Positions 19,183 to 26,880 of a stretch of 64,000 nt of DNA are shown here, one piece after another (position 1 is the first letter of the stretch; each line of letters starts with the position of its first letter). This DNA is from Yoonia sediminilitoris. Its GTDB lineage: Bacteria > Pseudomonadota > Alphaproteobacteria > Rhodobacterales > Rhodobacteraceae. The notes under the pieces were generated by a model, which made no database searches, had not been told where the DNA came from, and worked only from the letters and a program-made list of their open reading frames with translations. The translations under genes and the position numbers were made by a program. The DNA is taken from NCBI RefSeq assembly GCF_003058085.1, contig NZ_QBUD01000015.1, positions 35,460 to 99,459 of the forward strand, read 5' to 3'.

Positions 19183-20745
19183 ATGGGCGACCAATCTCCA
19201 AATGTTATCATCGTCGGCGCCGGGATCGGGGGACTGGCATCTGCATTGCGGCTGGCCCATGCGGGCTGTGCCGTGACTGTGCTTGACATGCATGACACGC
19301 CCGGCGGCAAGATGCGCACGGTGCCATCAGAGGCAGGGCCAGTAGACGCAGGACCGACAGTTCTGACCATGCGGCCCGTGTTCGAGGCGCTGTTTGCCGA
19401 CGTCGGTGAAGAGCTGGGCGACCATATCACGCTCACGCCCCTTGAAACACTGGCCCGTCACTATTGGGACGATGGGACGCGACTTGACCTGTCAGCCAAC
19501 CTAGAAACAAGCCGAGACAATGTCGCCCGCGCCTTTGGGGCAAAGGCCGCACGGGAATTTACCAACTTTTCCAACCGGGCAAAACGGCTGTTTGATGCCT
19601 TCGATAGCCCAATGATGCAAACGCAAGCGCCTGACCAGAGTGCGGTGACAAGACAAGTCATGCGCAACCCAAAACTGATCTGGGATATGGCACCGCATAA
19701 ATCGCTGGCGGGGCTGTTGAAGTCCAGCTTTGGTGAGCCCCGCCTTGCCCAACTTTTCGGGCGCTACGCCACTTATGTGGGCGGATCGCCCTATGCGTCG
19801 CCTGCGATTCTGGCGCTGATCTGGCAGGCAGAGGCGCAAGGCGTCTGGACCGTGGAGGGCGGCATGCACCGGCTGGCCGCAACCATCGCATCGCGCGCCA
19901 AAGCCCACGGTGCCGAGATTCGCAGCAATATCCATGTGACCCGGATCACCCGGCAAAACGGCAAGATCACCGGTGTGCAAACGATCGACCGCCACTACCC
20001 GGCCGATGTCGTGCTGTTCAACGGCGACCCCCGCGCGCTGGCAAAGGGGTTATTGGGGCCAGTACCACAGGAAGCTGTCGGACCGGCCAGCACCGAACCG
20101 CGCAGCCTGTCGGCGTTCGTGCATGCGTTTGCGGCCATCCCACAGGGCGCTGAGCTGGCCCATCACACGGTCTTTTTCGCCCGTGATCCGCAGGCCGAAT
20201 TCGGAGCACTTGCGCGCGATGAAATGCCCACCGATGCCACGCTTTATCTGTGTGCGCAGGATCATGGGCAAGTAGCCCCTGACGCCATGCAGCGATTTGA
20301 AATCATCATGAACGGCCCGCCCGTGCCGCGCGACCCGCAAAAGGAAAAACCGCCATGTCAGACACAGATATTCAACCGGTTTCAGGACTTCGGCCTCAGC
20401 TTCAGCCCAACACCGGGGCCAGAGGCGCTGACCACGCCGGACGGGTTCAACGCGCTGTTTCCAGCGAGCCTCGGTTCCCTGTACGGGCGGAGCCCGCACG
20501 GGCTGACGGCGGCCTTCAAGCGCCCGACAGCGCGGACGGCAGTACCGGGGCTGTACCTTTGCGGGGGCGGCACACATCCGGGGGCGGGCGTGCCGATGGC
20601 GACACTCTCCGCACGGCACGCGGCCGCGGCGATCATGAGCGACCATGCTTCCACCTTGACGTCCCGCCAAACGGCTACGCGTGGTGGTACATCGACGGGA
20701 TCAGCGATTGCGGGACCAAAGCGGTCTCTTTCATCGGGTTTATAG
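19183..20745 (+). CDS. crtD: Methoxyneurosporene (hydroxyneurosporene) dehydrogenase
   Basis: A 520-residue phytoene-desaturase-family flavoenzyme introducing the C3,4 double bond in spheroidene synthesis. The N-terminus has the FAD dinucleotide fold VIIVGAGIGGLASALRLAHAG. The C-terminal signature is GLYLCGGGTHPGAGVPMATLSARHAA. The tail ASTLTSRQTATRGGTSTG resembles the natural ends of other CrtD proteins, so its overlap with crtC is genuine. ATG 19183 is preceded by CGGAGCG; the longer frame starting inside the PpsR boxes is rejected. Confidence 0.94.
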   Translation: MGDQSPNVIIVGAGIGGLASALRLAHAGCAVTVLDMHDTPGGKMRTVPSEAGPVDAGPTVLTMRPVFEALFADVGEELGDHITLTPLETLARHYWDDGTRLDLSANLETSRDNVARAFGAKAAREFTNFSNRAKRLFDAFDSPMMQTQAPDQSAVTRQVMRNPKLIWDMAPHKSLAGLLKSSFGEPRLAQLFGRYATYVGGSPYASPAILALIWQAEAQGVWTVEGGMHRLAATIASRAKAHGAEIRSNIHVTRITRQNGKITGVQTIDRHYPADVVLFNGDPRALAKGLLGPVPQEAVGPASTEPRSLSAFVHAFAAIPQGAELAHHTVFFARDPQAEFGALARDEMPTDATLYLCAQDHGQVAPDAMQRFEIIMNGPPVPRDPQKEKPPCQTQIFNRFQDFGLSFSPTPGPEALTTPDGFNALFPASLGSLYGRSPHGLTAAFKRPTARTAVPGLYLCGGGTHPGAGVPMATLSARHAAAAIMSDHASTLTSRQTATRGGTSTGSAIAGPKRSLSSGL

Positions 20746-21566
20746 GGTCGGTCTTTTCGCCGTGGTATGCGTGGTCGGGGCGCAAAGACCCAACCAATCA
20801 TTGTTGCATCAATGTGGCCACCTATGGACCCGGCGGGCGGTTCACCATGACCGACCGGGGGCGCGATGCGCTGAAAACGACAGCAGACCGGTTCGACGTC
20901 GGCCCCTCGTCCATGTCGTGGACCGGCAATGAACTTGTCATTGATATCGATGAAGTCAGCAGCTTTCCCCTGATCAGCCGTGTGCGCGGGCAGATCACGA
21001 TTACACCGCACGCGCTGTCTTCGGTCGAATTGCCGCTGACGCCAGACGGCGCGCATATCTGGCGCCCCTTCGCGCCCTCGTCCGATATCAAGGTCGATCT
21101 GGAGGCCAAGGGTTGGCAATGGTCAGGTCACGGCTATTTCGATGCGAATTTTGGCACGCGGTCACTTGAAGAAGATTTCAGTTTCTGGACATGGGGGCGC
21201 TACCCCACCGCGACGGGTGCCACCTGCATTTATGATGCGGTGCGGCGGGATGGCAGCACGCTGGACACGGCCATTGCATTTGACGCAGATGGCAACGCGC
21301 AGATCGTCGATGCACCACCGCGCACCACATTCAAAAGGTCACTCTGGCAGGTCAGACGCGAAACCCGCGCCGACGCCGGCATCTTGCCGCGACAGGTCCT
21401 GAATATGCTGGATGCGCCGTTTTATTCCCGCTCTGCCGTGCGGACGCAATTGAATGGGGAGGTGGTGACAGGTGTTCACGAAGCTCTGGATCTGAACCGC
21501 TTTCGATCCCCGATCATCAAATCTATGCTGGCCACGCGCGTTCCGCGACGAGCCGTTTGGCCGTGA
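20559..21566 (+). CDS. crtC: Carotenoid 1,2-hydratase (hydroxyneurosporene synthase)
   Basis: Adds water across the C1,2 double bond of neurosporene/lycopene ends. The homologous region begins at RPCFHLDVPPNGYAWWYIDG (from about 20640), then IGFIGSVFSPWYAWSGRKDP, CCINVATYGPGGRFTMTDRG and the catalytic-domain motif SGHGYFDANFGTRSLEEDFS. The start is unresolved. No ATG or GTG lies in frame near the homologous region. Candidates are TTG 20559 (used here) and an ATG at 20355 with AAGGA upstream, which would add about 68 residues more that are just a frame-shadow of crtD. Overlap with crtD is real either way. Confidence 0.88.
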   Translation: MRGRHTSGGGRADGDTLRTARGRGDHERPCFHLDVPPNGYAWWYIDGISDCGTKAVSFIGFIGSVFSPWYAWSGRKDPTNHCCINVATYGPGGRFTMTDRGRDALKTTADRFDVGPSSMSWTGNELVIDIDEVSSFPLISRVRGQITITPHALSSVELPLTPDGAHIWRPFAPSSDIKVDLEAKGWQWSGHGYFDANFGTRSLEEDFSFWTWGRYPTATGATCIYDAVRRDGSTLDTAIAFDADGNAQIVDAPPRTTFKRSLWQVRRETRADAGILPRQVLNMLDAPFYSRSAVRTQLNGEVVTGVHEALDLNRFRSPIIKSMLATRVPRRAVWP

Positions 21567-21698
21567 CGCTGATGACATAAATGTCTGCCGGCAAAGTCAG
21601 GATTTGACTCTTTAACCATTCGTAGCATAAAATAAAGAGAGGTGTAGCGGGTTTTTGTCGCCCGTTTTGATTGTTGATATGGTGATTTGGGGAATTTT

Positions 21699-22409
21699 AT
21701 GAATATTTATCGGACGTTTTCGGCTGCGGCTTTCGCAGTCATGTGTTTTGCGGGCAGTGCCCACGCAATTACCTTGAGTTTTGCAGAGTTCAGTAGCTCT
21801 TCGAATGATCCGGCGACCGGCGCATCGGGTGAGGTCCAGCTTGATTTCAGCGCTGTCGATGGTATCGCTCGTGTGGATGTGACCGTTACAAATACAACGG
21901 AATTGACTGACTTTGGCAGTGGCGCAACCGAGTCCCAATTGACAGGGTTTGGTTTTGACCTGCTCGACGGCGTGGCGTTCGCTGGAATGTATGTGATCGG
22001 CAGTTTCCTTGATACGACATTGTTGAATGCATCCTTCTCGCCTTTCGGGACTCTTGACCTTGCCTTTTCTGACAATGGGGATTTCAACGGCGGCAATGCG
22101 AACAGCGCCTTGCCAGAGGGGCAATCGGACATGTTTTCATTCGCGCTGACTCTGGGATCTTTCGGAACGGTGGCCGCGCTGGAAGCCGCATTTGAAGCTG
22201 CATTTATCGAAGAAAGCCTTGACGCCGGAATGCGGTTTCAGCAAGTCAATGCAGGTGAAGGCAGTGACAAGCTCTTGTTCAATCCGGAAGTCTCGACGGT
22301 TCCGCTGCCCGCTGGTTTGCCGCTTCTTCTGACTTGTCTGGCGGTCACGGGCATTCTTGCCCGCCGCAAAGGTCCATCCCCGGCAAGTGCTATCGCGCAA
22401 CCTGTCTGA
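21699..22409 (+). CDS. Exported VPLPA-CTERM protein
   Basis: A 236-residue secreted protein with a Sec signal peptide (MNIYRTFSAAAFAVMCFAGS, cleavage after AHA). The central region is acidic and Gly/Ser/Thr-rich without a known domain. At the C-terminus, VPLPAGLPLLLTCLAVTGIL is followed by ARRK. This motif, helix and basic-end tripartite tail is the VPLPA variant of PEP-CTERM sorting signals, common in Roseobacter genomes and usually linked to exosortase and surface polymer. No exosortase gene is nearby. ATG 21699 chosen over TTG 21687. It marks the end of photosynthesis genes. Confidence 0.85.
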   Translation: MNIYRTFSAAAFAVMCFAGSAHAITLSFAEFSSSSNDPATGASGEVQLDFSAVDGIARVDVTVTNTTELTDFGSGATESQLTGFGFDLLDGVAFAGMYVIGSFLDTTLLNASFSPFGTLDLAFSDNGDFNGGNANSALPEGQSDMFSFALTLGSFGTVAALEAAFEAAFIEESLDAGMRFQQVNAGEGSDKLLFNPEVSTVPLPAGLPLLLTCLAVTGILARRKGPSPASAIAQPV

Positions 22410-22419
22410 ACCAGACGAA

Positions 22420-22458
22420 TGCTGCGCGGGCGTCAACCCATGGCCGCGCTGCGCAGCA
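22420..22458 (+). terminator. Hairpin after the VPLPA protein gene
   Basis: TGCTGCGC pairs with GCGCAGCA around a 23-base interior that itself has GGC/GCC pairs, 10 bases past the stop. It lacks a T-run, so a Rho-independent terminator role is uncertain. Confidence 0.4.
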
Positions 22459-22650
22459 CTTCATCAACACTGACCCGAGGGTAGCCAGACAAGACAACGT
22501 GGCGAAACCGTCTTTGACAAGGTAGGTTGCATTTTCAGCCAACCTGAAAGCGTCGGCGAGCAACCTATGCCTGCTTACCCAAGGGGTTACGACCGACACT
22601 GTGATTTGATGGGCAATCCCGATATCGCAAGCAACACATCCCATGACGAA

Positions 22651-23283
22651 TCAAGCAAGTGTAATGATCTGACCGCCAGCGGCTTGCGCGTCCTCCGCAT
22701 CATGGGTGACCATCAGCACCGGCAACAATCGCGCGCGGGCCCTTTCAAAGACCATGTCGCGCACTTGCGCCCGCAATGCCGCATCCAGCCGGGAAAACGG
22801 CTCGTCCAGCAAAAGACCACAGGGTTCTGACAGCAGCATCCGCATCAGCGCAACGCGCGCTTTCTGCCCCCCAGACAATGTCGCCGGGTCACGGTCCGCA
22901 AAACCGGACAGCCCGATTTCATCCAACGCGTTGTTGATTTTTTCCAGCCGGGTTGATTGCGCCCCACCCGGCCGCAGCCCAAACGCCAGATTGGCCCCCA
23001 CTGACAGATGCGGAAACAGCAAATCATCCTGAAACAAGATCCCCACACGGCGCCGGTGCGGCGGCGCGTGCGTGATGTCCTGCCCGTCGATGCATACAGT
23101 GCCTTGCGCGTCAAATGCAGGGGCCAATGTGCCCGTGATAAAGGCCAGCAGGGTCGATTTGCCAACACCTGACGGGCCCATGATTGTCAGCACGTCCCCC
23201 GGTGCGATGTCATGATGGACCGACACAAGTGACGCACCATCCTTGGAAATCACCACATTGCGCAACGACAGACCCTTATCCAC
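22651..23283 (-). CDS. YnjD-type ABC transporter ATP-binding protein
   Basis: A 210-residue ABC ATPase. Walker A is MGPSGVGKST, the Q-loop is GILFQDDLLFPHLSV, the signature LSGGQKARVAL, and Walker B GLLLDEPFSRLDA. GTG 23283 overlaps the end of the permease gene; a longer frame starting at 23334 lies inside it. It is the last gene of the ynjF-B-C-D-like operon and energises the import of an unknown substrate. Confidence 0.88.
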   Translation of the reverse strand: MDKGLSLRNVVISKDGASLVSVHHDIAPGDVLTIMGPSGVGKSTLLAFITGTLAPAFDAQGTVCIDGQDITHAPPHRRRVGILFQDDLLFPHLSVGANLAFGLRPGGAQSTRLEKINNALDEIGLSGFADRDPATLSGGQKARVALMRMLLSEPCGLLLDEPFSRLDAALRAQVRDMVFERARARLLPVLMVTHDAEDAQAAGGQIITLA

Positions 23284-24970
23284 GCCACAAACCCCTTCTG
23301 TTACGCCACACCAAGGCGGGGATAAGCAAAGCAAGCGTGAATGGCACCAGCGCCGCTCCGGTTTGCATCAGCCCATACACACCAATTGCCCGCCGATCAC
23401 CCCCCGAAGAGAGTGCCACCGCTTCGGTCGTCAGCGTCTCGACCCTGCCGCCGCCGATCAGCAAAGTCGCCAGATACTGCCCGACAGAGACAGCCATACC
23501 AACCGCCAGTGCCGTCAGAATGGGCCCCAGCAGCATGGGCAGGCGCACCCGCCACAAGACCCCGTTGGGACTGGCGCGCAAGGCAGCCGCGACCGTGCCC
23601 ATCCGCACGTCCCATGCGCGAAACGGGTCCGCCAGAGACAGGAAAACATACGGCAGGACAAACACCAGATGCGCCAGCATCACGGGCAATCGTCCTTCGT
23701 TTGCGCCGACCTGCAACATCAAGGTCTGCAATCCCGGCAGAAACGCCGTCTGTGGCACCAGCAATGGCAGATAAAGCAGCCAGATCCCGCGTTGGGTCAC
23801 CGGCAGGCCATAGCGGTATTCGGCCTCTAGACAGCCGATTGTCAGGATCAGAGCCACCAGCGACACAGTGACCGCAATCAGGGCGGTTTCGCCCAACGCC
23901 TCAAGCGTGCCGGGTCCATGGCGCAGCCAGTTCCTGAAGGTCAGCTGATCAGGGAAAGCATCGGGAAAACCCCAGTATCCAGCAAAAGACCAGATTGCCA
24001 GAACCGCGATCCCGAGAAAGATGGTCAGGGCAGAGATCATGCCAAGCCCAAGTGCTGTTTGCCGTATGACAGGGTCCAGCCTGCCCCGATGACCCGCCGC
24101 AATCCAGCGGCGGCCAAGTGCACCGATGGCAACCTCGCCCAACCGCCACACAACCAAGGCACCGATAACAAGAGATAATTGCAGCAGGGCACCCGCTGCT
24201 CCTTCTAACCGCATGGCCAGATCAGGATCAGACATCAGTTTGACGATCTGGACCGACAGCGTTGGCGGCGTATTCGGCCCAAGGATCACGGCCACATCAA
24301 CAACCGACATTGAATAAGCCAACACCACATAAATGGGCGGCCTGATCTGCGCGTACACGCGTGGGAACACAGTCTTGAGCCAGCCTGTCAGCCGCCCATA
24401 GCCCAGCGCCTGTGCGATAGCCAGACTGCGGCTGGCATCGGTCTGGCCGAGCGCGGCAAGGGTAATCAGCAGCAGAAATGGCACTTCCTTGGCGATCAGC
24501 CCGGCGGTCATGGTCAGCCCCCATGTGTCCTGCACAATCAGCAGGTCCAGCGGGCGCTCCCATCCGGTCAGATCGGGTGACACCAGACGCGCAAGCCAAC
24601 CGGACGGCGCAATCAGAAATGCAAGGCCAAAGGCCGCCGCCGCGTGGGGTACTGACAAAAGCGGCGACAACATTCGCTCAAGCAACCGAAATGCCCGCGT
24701 GCCGGACCAGCCTGCGGTAATCAAGGTCACAATCAGCAGCGATACAGCCGTCGCGCCAAGCCCTGTCGTGACCGATAACATTGCTGCACGCGGCAAACCG
24801 GCCCAGTCAAACAGTTCAACAAAAGGGTCCAGCGACGGGCCGGTCAGGCCAGCAGCGGGCAGATGTCCGAACGCTGGCAGCAACGTCCCCCAGAGACCCG
24901 CAACAACAGGGCCAAGCATGGCCAGCAATGTCAGAACGGGCAAGGCCGGGGGAAGTCGTCGGCTGTTCAT
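23276..24970 (-). CDS. YnjC-type fused ABC transporter permease
   Basis: A 564-residue membrane protein with two tandem binding-protein-dependent permease domains, each with about six helices and an EAA-like loop (GRLTGWLKTVFPRV; SPNGVLWRVRLPMLLGP). Length and duplicated fold match E. coli YnjC. Start at ATG 24970, just past the binding-protein stop at 24985. The upstream partner is a YnjB-like binding protein. Confidence 0.88.
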   Translation of the reverse strand: MNSRRLPPALPVLTLLAMLGPVVAGLWGTLLPAFGHLPAAGLTGPSLDPFVELFDWAGLPRAAMLSVTTGLGATAVSLLIVTLITAGWSGTRAFRLLERMLSPLLSVPHAAAAFGLAFLIAPSGWLARLVSPDLTGWERPLDLLIVQDTWGLTMTAGLIAKEVPFLLLITLAALGQTDASRSLAIAQALGYGRLTGWLKTVFPRVYAQIRPPIYVVLAYSMSVVDVAVILGPNTPPTLSVQIVKLMSDPDLAMRLEGAAGALLQLSLVIGALVVWRLGEVAIGALGRRWIAAGHRGRLDPVIRQTALGLGMISALTIFLGIAVLAIWSFAGYWGFPDAFPDQLTFRNWLRHGPGTLEALGETALIAVTVSLVALILTIGCLEAEYRYGLPVTQRGIWLLYLPLLVPQTAFLPGLQTLMLQVGANEGRLPVMLAHLVFVLPYVFLSLADPFRAWDVRMGTVAAALRASPNGVLWRVRLPMLLGPILTALAVGMAVSVGQYLATLLIGGGRVETLTTEAVALSSGGDRRAIGVYGLMQTGAALVPFTLALLIPALVWRNRRGLWRG

Positions 24971-24984
24971 CTGGGCAGCAAGCC

Positions 24985-26193
24985 TTATTGGGCAACCCCG
25001 TAGCGCGTGACCCAATCATCGGCGATCCGCGTCATCCAGCTTGGGTGCGGCTCAGGCTGGACCGTGCCCAGTTCAGCGGGCGACAAGGTCGCAACACCAA
25101 GATCCAGCGCATCAAACACTGCGCGATCTTCGGGCGCGAGGGCATCCATGTTCAGAACTGTGCCATACCCAAGGATTTCCGGATCTTGCGCGCGTGCCTG
25201 CGCTTCCGGCGAAAGCAAGAAATTTGCGACAACCATCGCGCCTTCCTTCGAGCCGGAGTTATAGGGAATTGCCACAAACGACGCGTTCCCGATGGTGCCT
25301 TTGTCCAGCACAAAGGTCCGCACGCTTGGGGGAAGTTCGTTATTGGCAATGGCGGTAGAGGCCGCACCAGGGCTGAAGGAAATCGACAGGTCCAGCTCGC
25401 CGTCCGCGATCAACGGGAACATCGCGGTGCCGGTCGCGGGGTATGCCTTGCCCTGCCGCCACAGATTTGGTGTCAACTCATCAAGATAGGCCCAAAGGAC
25501 CTGCGCCACCTCGTCATAGGTTTCGTCAGTCGCGGGCGCAGACAAGACCGATGCGTCAGGCAGAACATCGACAAGGACCTGTTTGAGGAACGTCGTCCCC
25601 AGAAAATCAGGTGGCTGCGGATAGGTAAAGCGACCGGGGTTTGCAGCGGTCCATTCCAGCAGTTCCGCCATGGATCCAAGGGGTTCCTTCATCCGGTCGG
25701 TATCATAGTCAAAGACGACCTGCGCCATTGCCCAAGGGCTTTCGTAGCCTTCGACAGGGACGGTAAAGTCGGTTTGCACAGTCTTGCTCTCTACATCGAC
25801 CAACGCCCAGTTGGGCAATTGTTCGGCATAGGGGCCAAACAGCAGGTCTGCCTCTTTCATGGCAGCAAAGTTGGCACCGTTGATCCAGATCATGTCGATG
25901 GCGCCATCGTCATTTTCGCCCGCCTGTTTTTCTGACAAGACGCGGGTGACGGCATCGGCGGTGTCGGTCAGCTTTACATGTTCAAGCGTGACGCCAAATT
26001 CGGCGGCAACCCTTTCGCCGACCCATGCGATGAAATCATTCGTGGTCGTGGACCCGCCCCAAGCATTCCAATAAACCGTCTGGCCCTGCGCTGCGGCTTG
26101 CACGGCGTCCCAATCGGCAGGGTCTACGTCGGCCAATGCCGGCAAAGGGGCCATCAAAGCGGCCGTAAGCGCGAGGTGTTTCATCAAGGTCAT
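24985..26193 (-). CDS. YnjB-type periplasmic binding protein
   Basis: A 402-residue extracellular binding protein with signal peptide (MTLMKHLALTAALMAPLPAL, cleavage after ALA). It contains YWNAWGGSTTTNDFIAWVGE near the start and WINGANFAAMK. The family is YnjB-like, related to thiamine and polyamine/iron binding-protein folds; the natural ligand is not established. The stop lies 15 bases before the permease start. Confidence 0.88.
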   Translation of the reverse strand: MTLMKHLALTAALMAPLPALADVDPADWDAVQAAAQGQTVYWNAWGGSTTTNDFIAWVGERVAAEFGVTLEHVKLTDTADAVTRVLSEKQAGENDDGAIDMIWINGANFAAMKEADLLFGPYAEQLPNWALVDVESKTVQTDFTVPVEGYESPWAMAQVVFDYDTDRMKEPLGSMAELLEWTAANPGRFTYPQPPDFLGTTFLKQVLVDVLPDASVLSAPATDETYDEVAQVLWAYLDELTPNLWRQGKAYPATGTAMFPLIADGELDLSISFSPGAASTAIANNELPPSVRTFVLDKGTIGNASFVAIPYNSGSKEGAMVVANFLLSPEAQARAQDPEILGYGTVLNMDALAPEDRAVFDALDLGVATLSPAELGTVQPEPHPSWMTRIADDWVTRYGVAQ

Positions 26194-26196
26194 CCT

Positions 26197-26805
26197 TTAG
26201 TCAGTGTAAAGTTGTTTGGCCGCCATGATCCGCAGTGTCGCGGTCAGAAAGCACAGGCTGCCAAAAATCCAAGCAAGCGGCGCGAAGGAGGAAGAGAAGA
26301 GGCAAAGGGCCACGAAAAACACAATGGTTTCCGTGCCTTCCAAGATGCCATTCGAATAGTAAAGCGACTTCTGGCCCTGTGCATCCGTCTTGTGACCGTA
26401 TTTTTCGGCCAAAATGGCATAGCCCAAAAAGCTGGTCCCATTAAAGTAGAACGCCGTCAGAAGAAACGCACCAGCAGCGCCATTTGCCCCCGGATCGGCA
26501 AGCACAAAGGCCATTGGGATCGCCCCGTAAAACAGGAAATCAGCCGCGATATCCAGATAGCCGCCAAAGTCCGTCTTTTGGGTGGCGCGGGCAACGGCCC
26601 CGTCCAGCCCGTCGGCCAAACGGCTGAGAAGCAGCGGCACCAGCGCCAGAACCGGCGCGCCCAGCGCGATGGTCAGTGCTGCCAGCAACCCCAGCCCCAG
26701 CCCGATCAGGGTCACGCTGTTGGCGGAAAAACCACGCCCTGCCAAACCGTGACCAAGCTGGTTCAACGGCGGGTCAATCAGGCGACGGGCGTAACGGTCA
26801 AGCAT
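26197..26805 (-). CDS. YnjF-type CDP-alcohol phosphatidyltransferase family protein
   Basis: A 202-residue membrane protein with the CDP-OH-P transferase motif in LADGLDGAVARATQKTDFGG followed by YLDIAAD, giving all aspartates of DGxxARx8Gx3Dx3D. The reaction would transfer a phosphoalcohol from a CDP-activated lipid or alcohol. Ends 4 bases before the ynjB-like gene, so it is the operon's first gene. Its link to a transporter is conserved in E. coli but unexplained. Confidence 0.87.
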   Translation of the reverse strand: MLDRYARRLIDPPLNQLGHGLAGRGFSANSVTLIGLGLGLLAALTIALGAPVLALVPLLLSRLADGLDGAVARATQKTDFGGYLDIAADFLFYGAIPMAFVLADPGANGAAGAFLLTAFYFNGTSFLGYAILAEKYGHKTDAQGQKSLYYSNGILEGTETIVFFVALCLFSSSFAPLAWIFGSLCFLTATLRIMAAKQLYTD

Positions 26806-26880
26806 CTGTTCGGGTCCAAAGGATGCGACCTTTTGCCTGATCCCTCTTCACGACGCAACTTAGCTGACAGGAAAGTGAGT

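Noticed and set aside
20355..20558. N-terminal extension of crtC from ATG 20355
   Set aside because: The extension is the out-of-frame reading of conserved crtD codons, although its ribosome site (AAGGA) keeps it formally possible.
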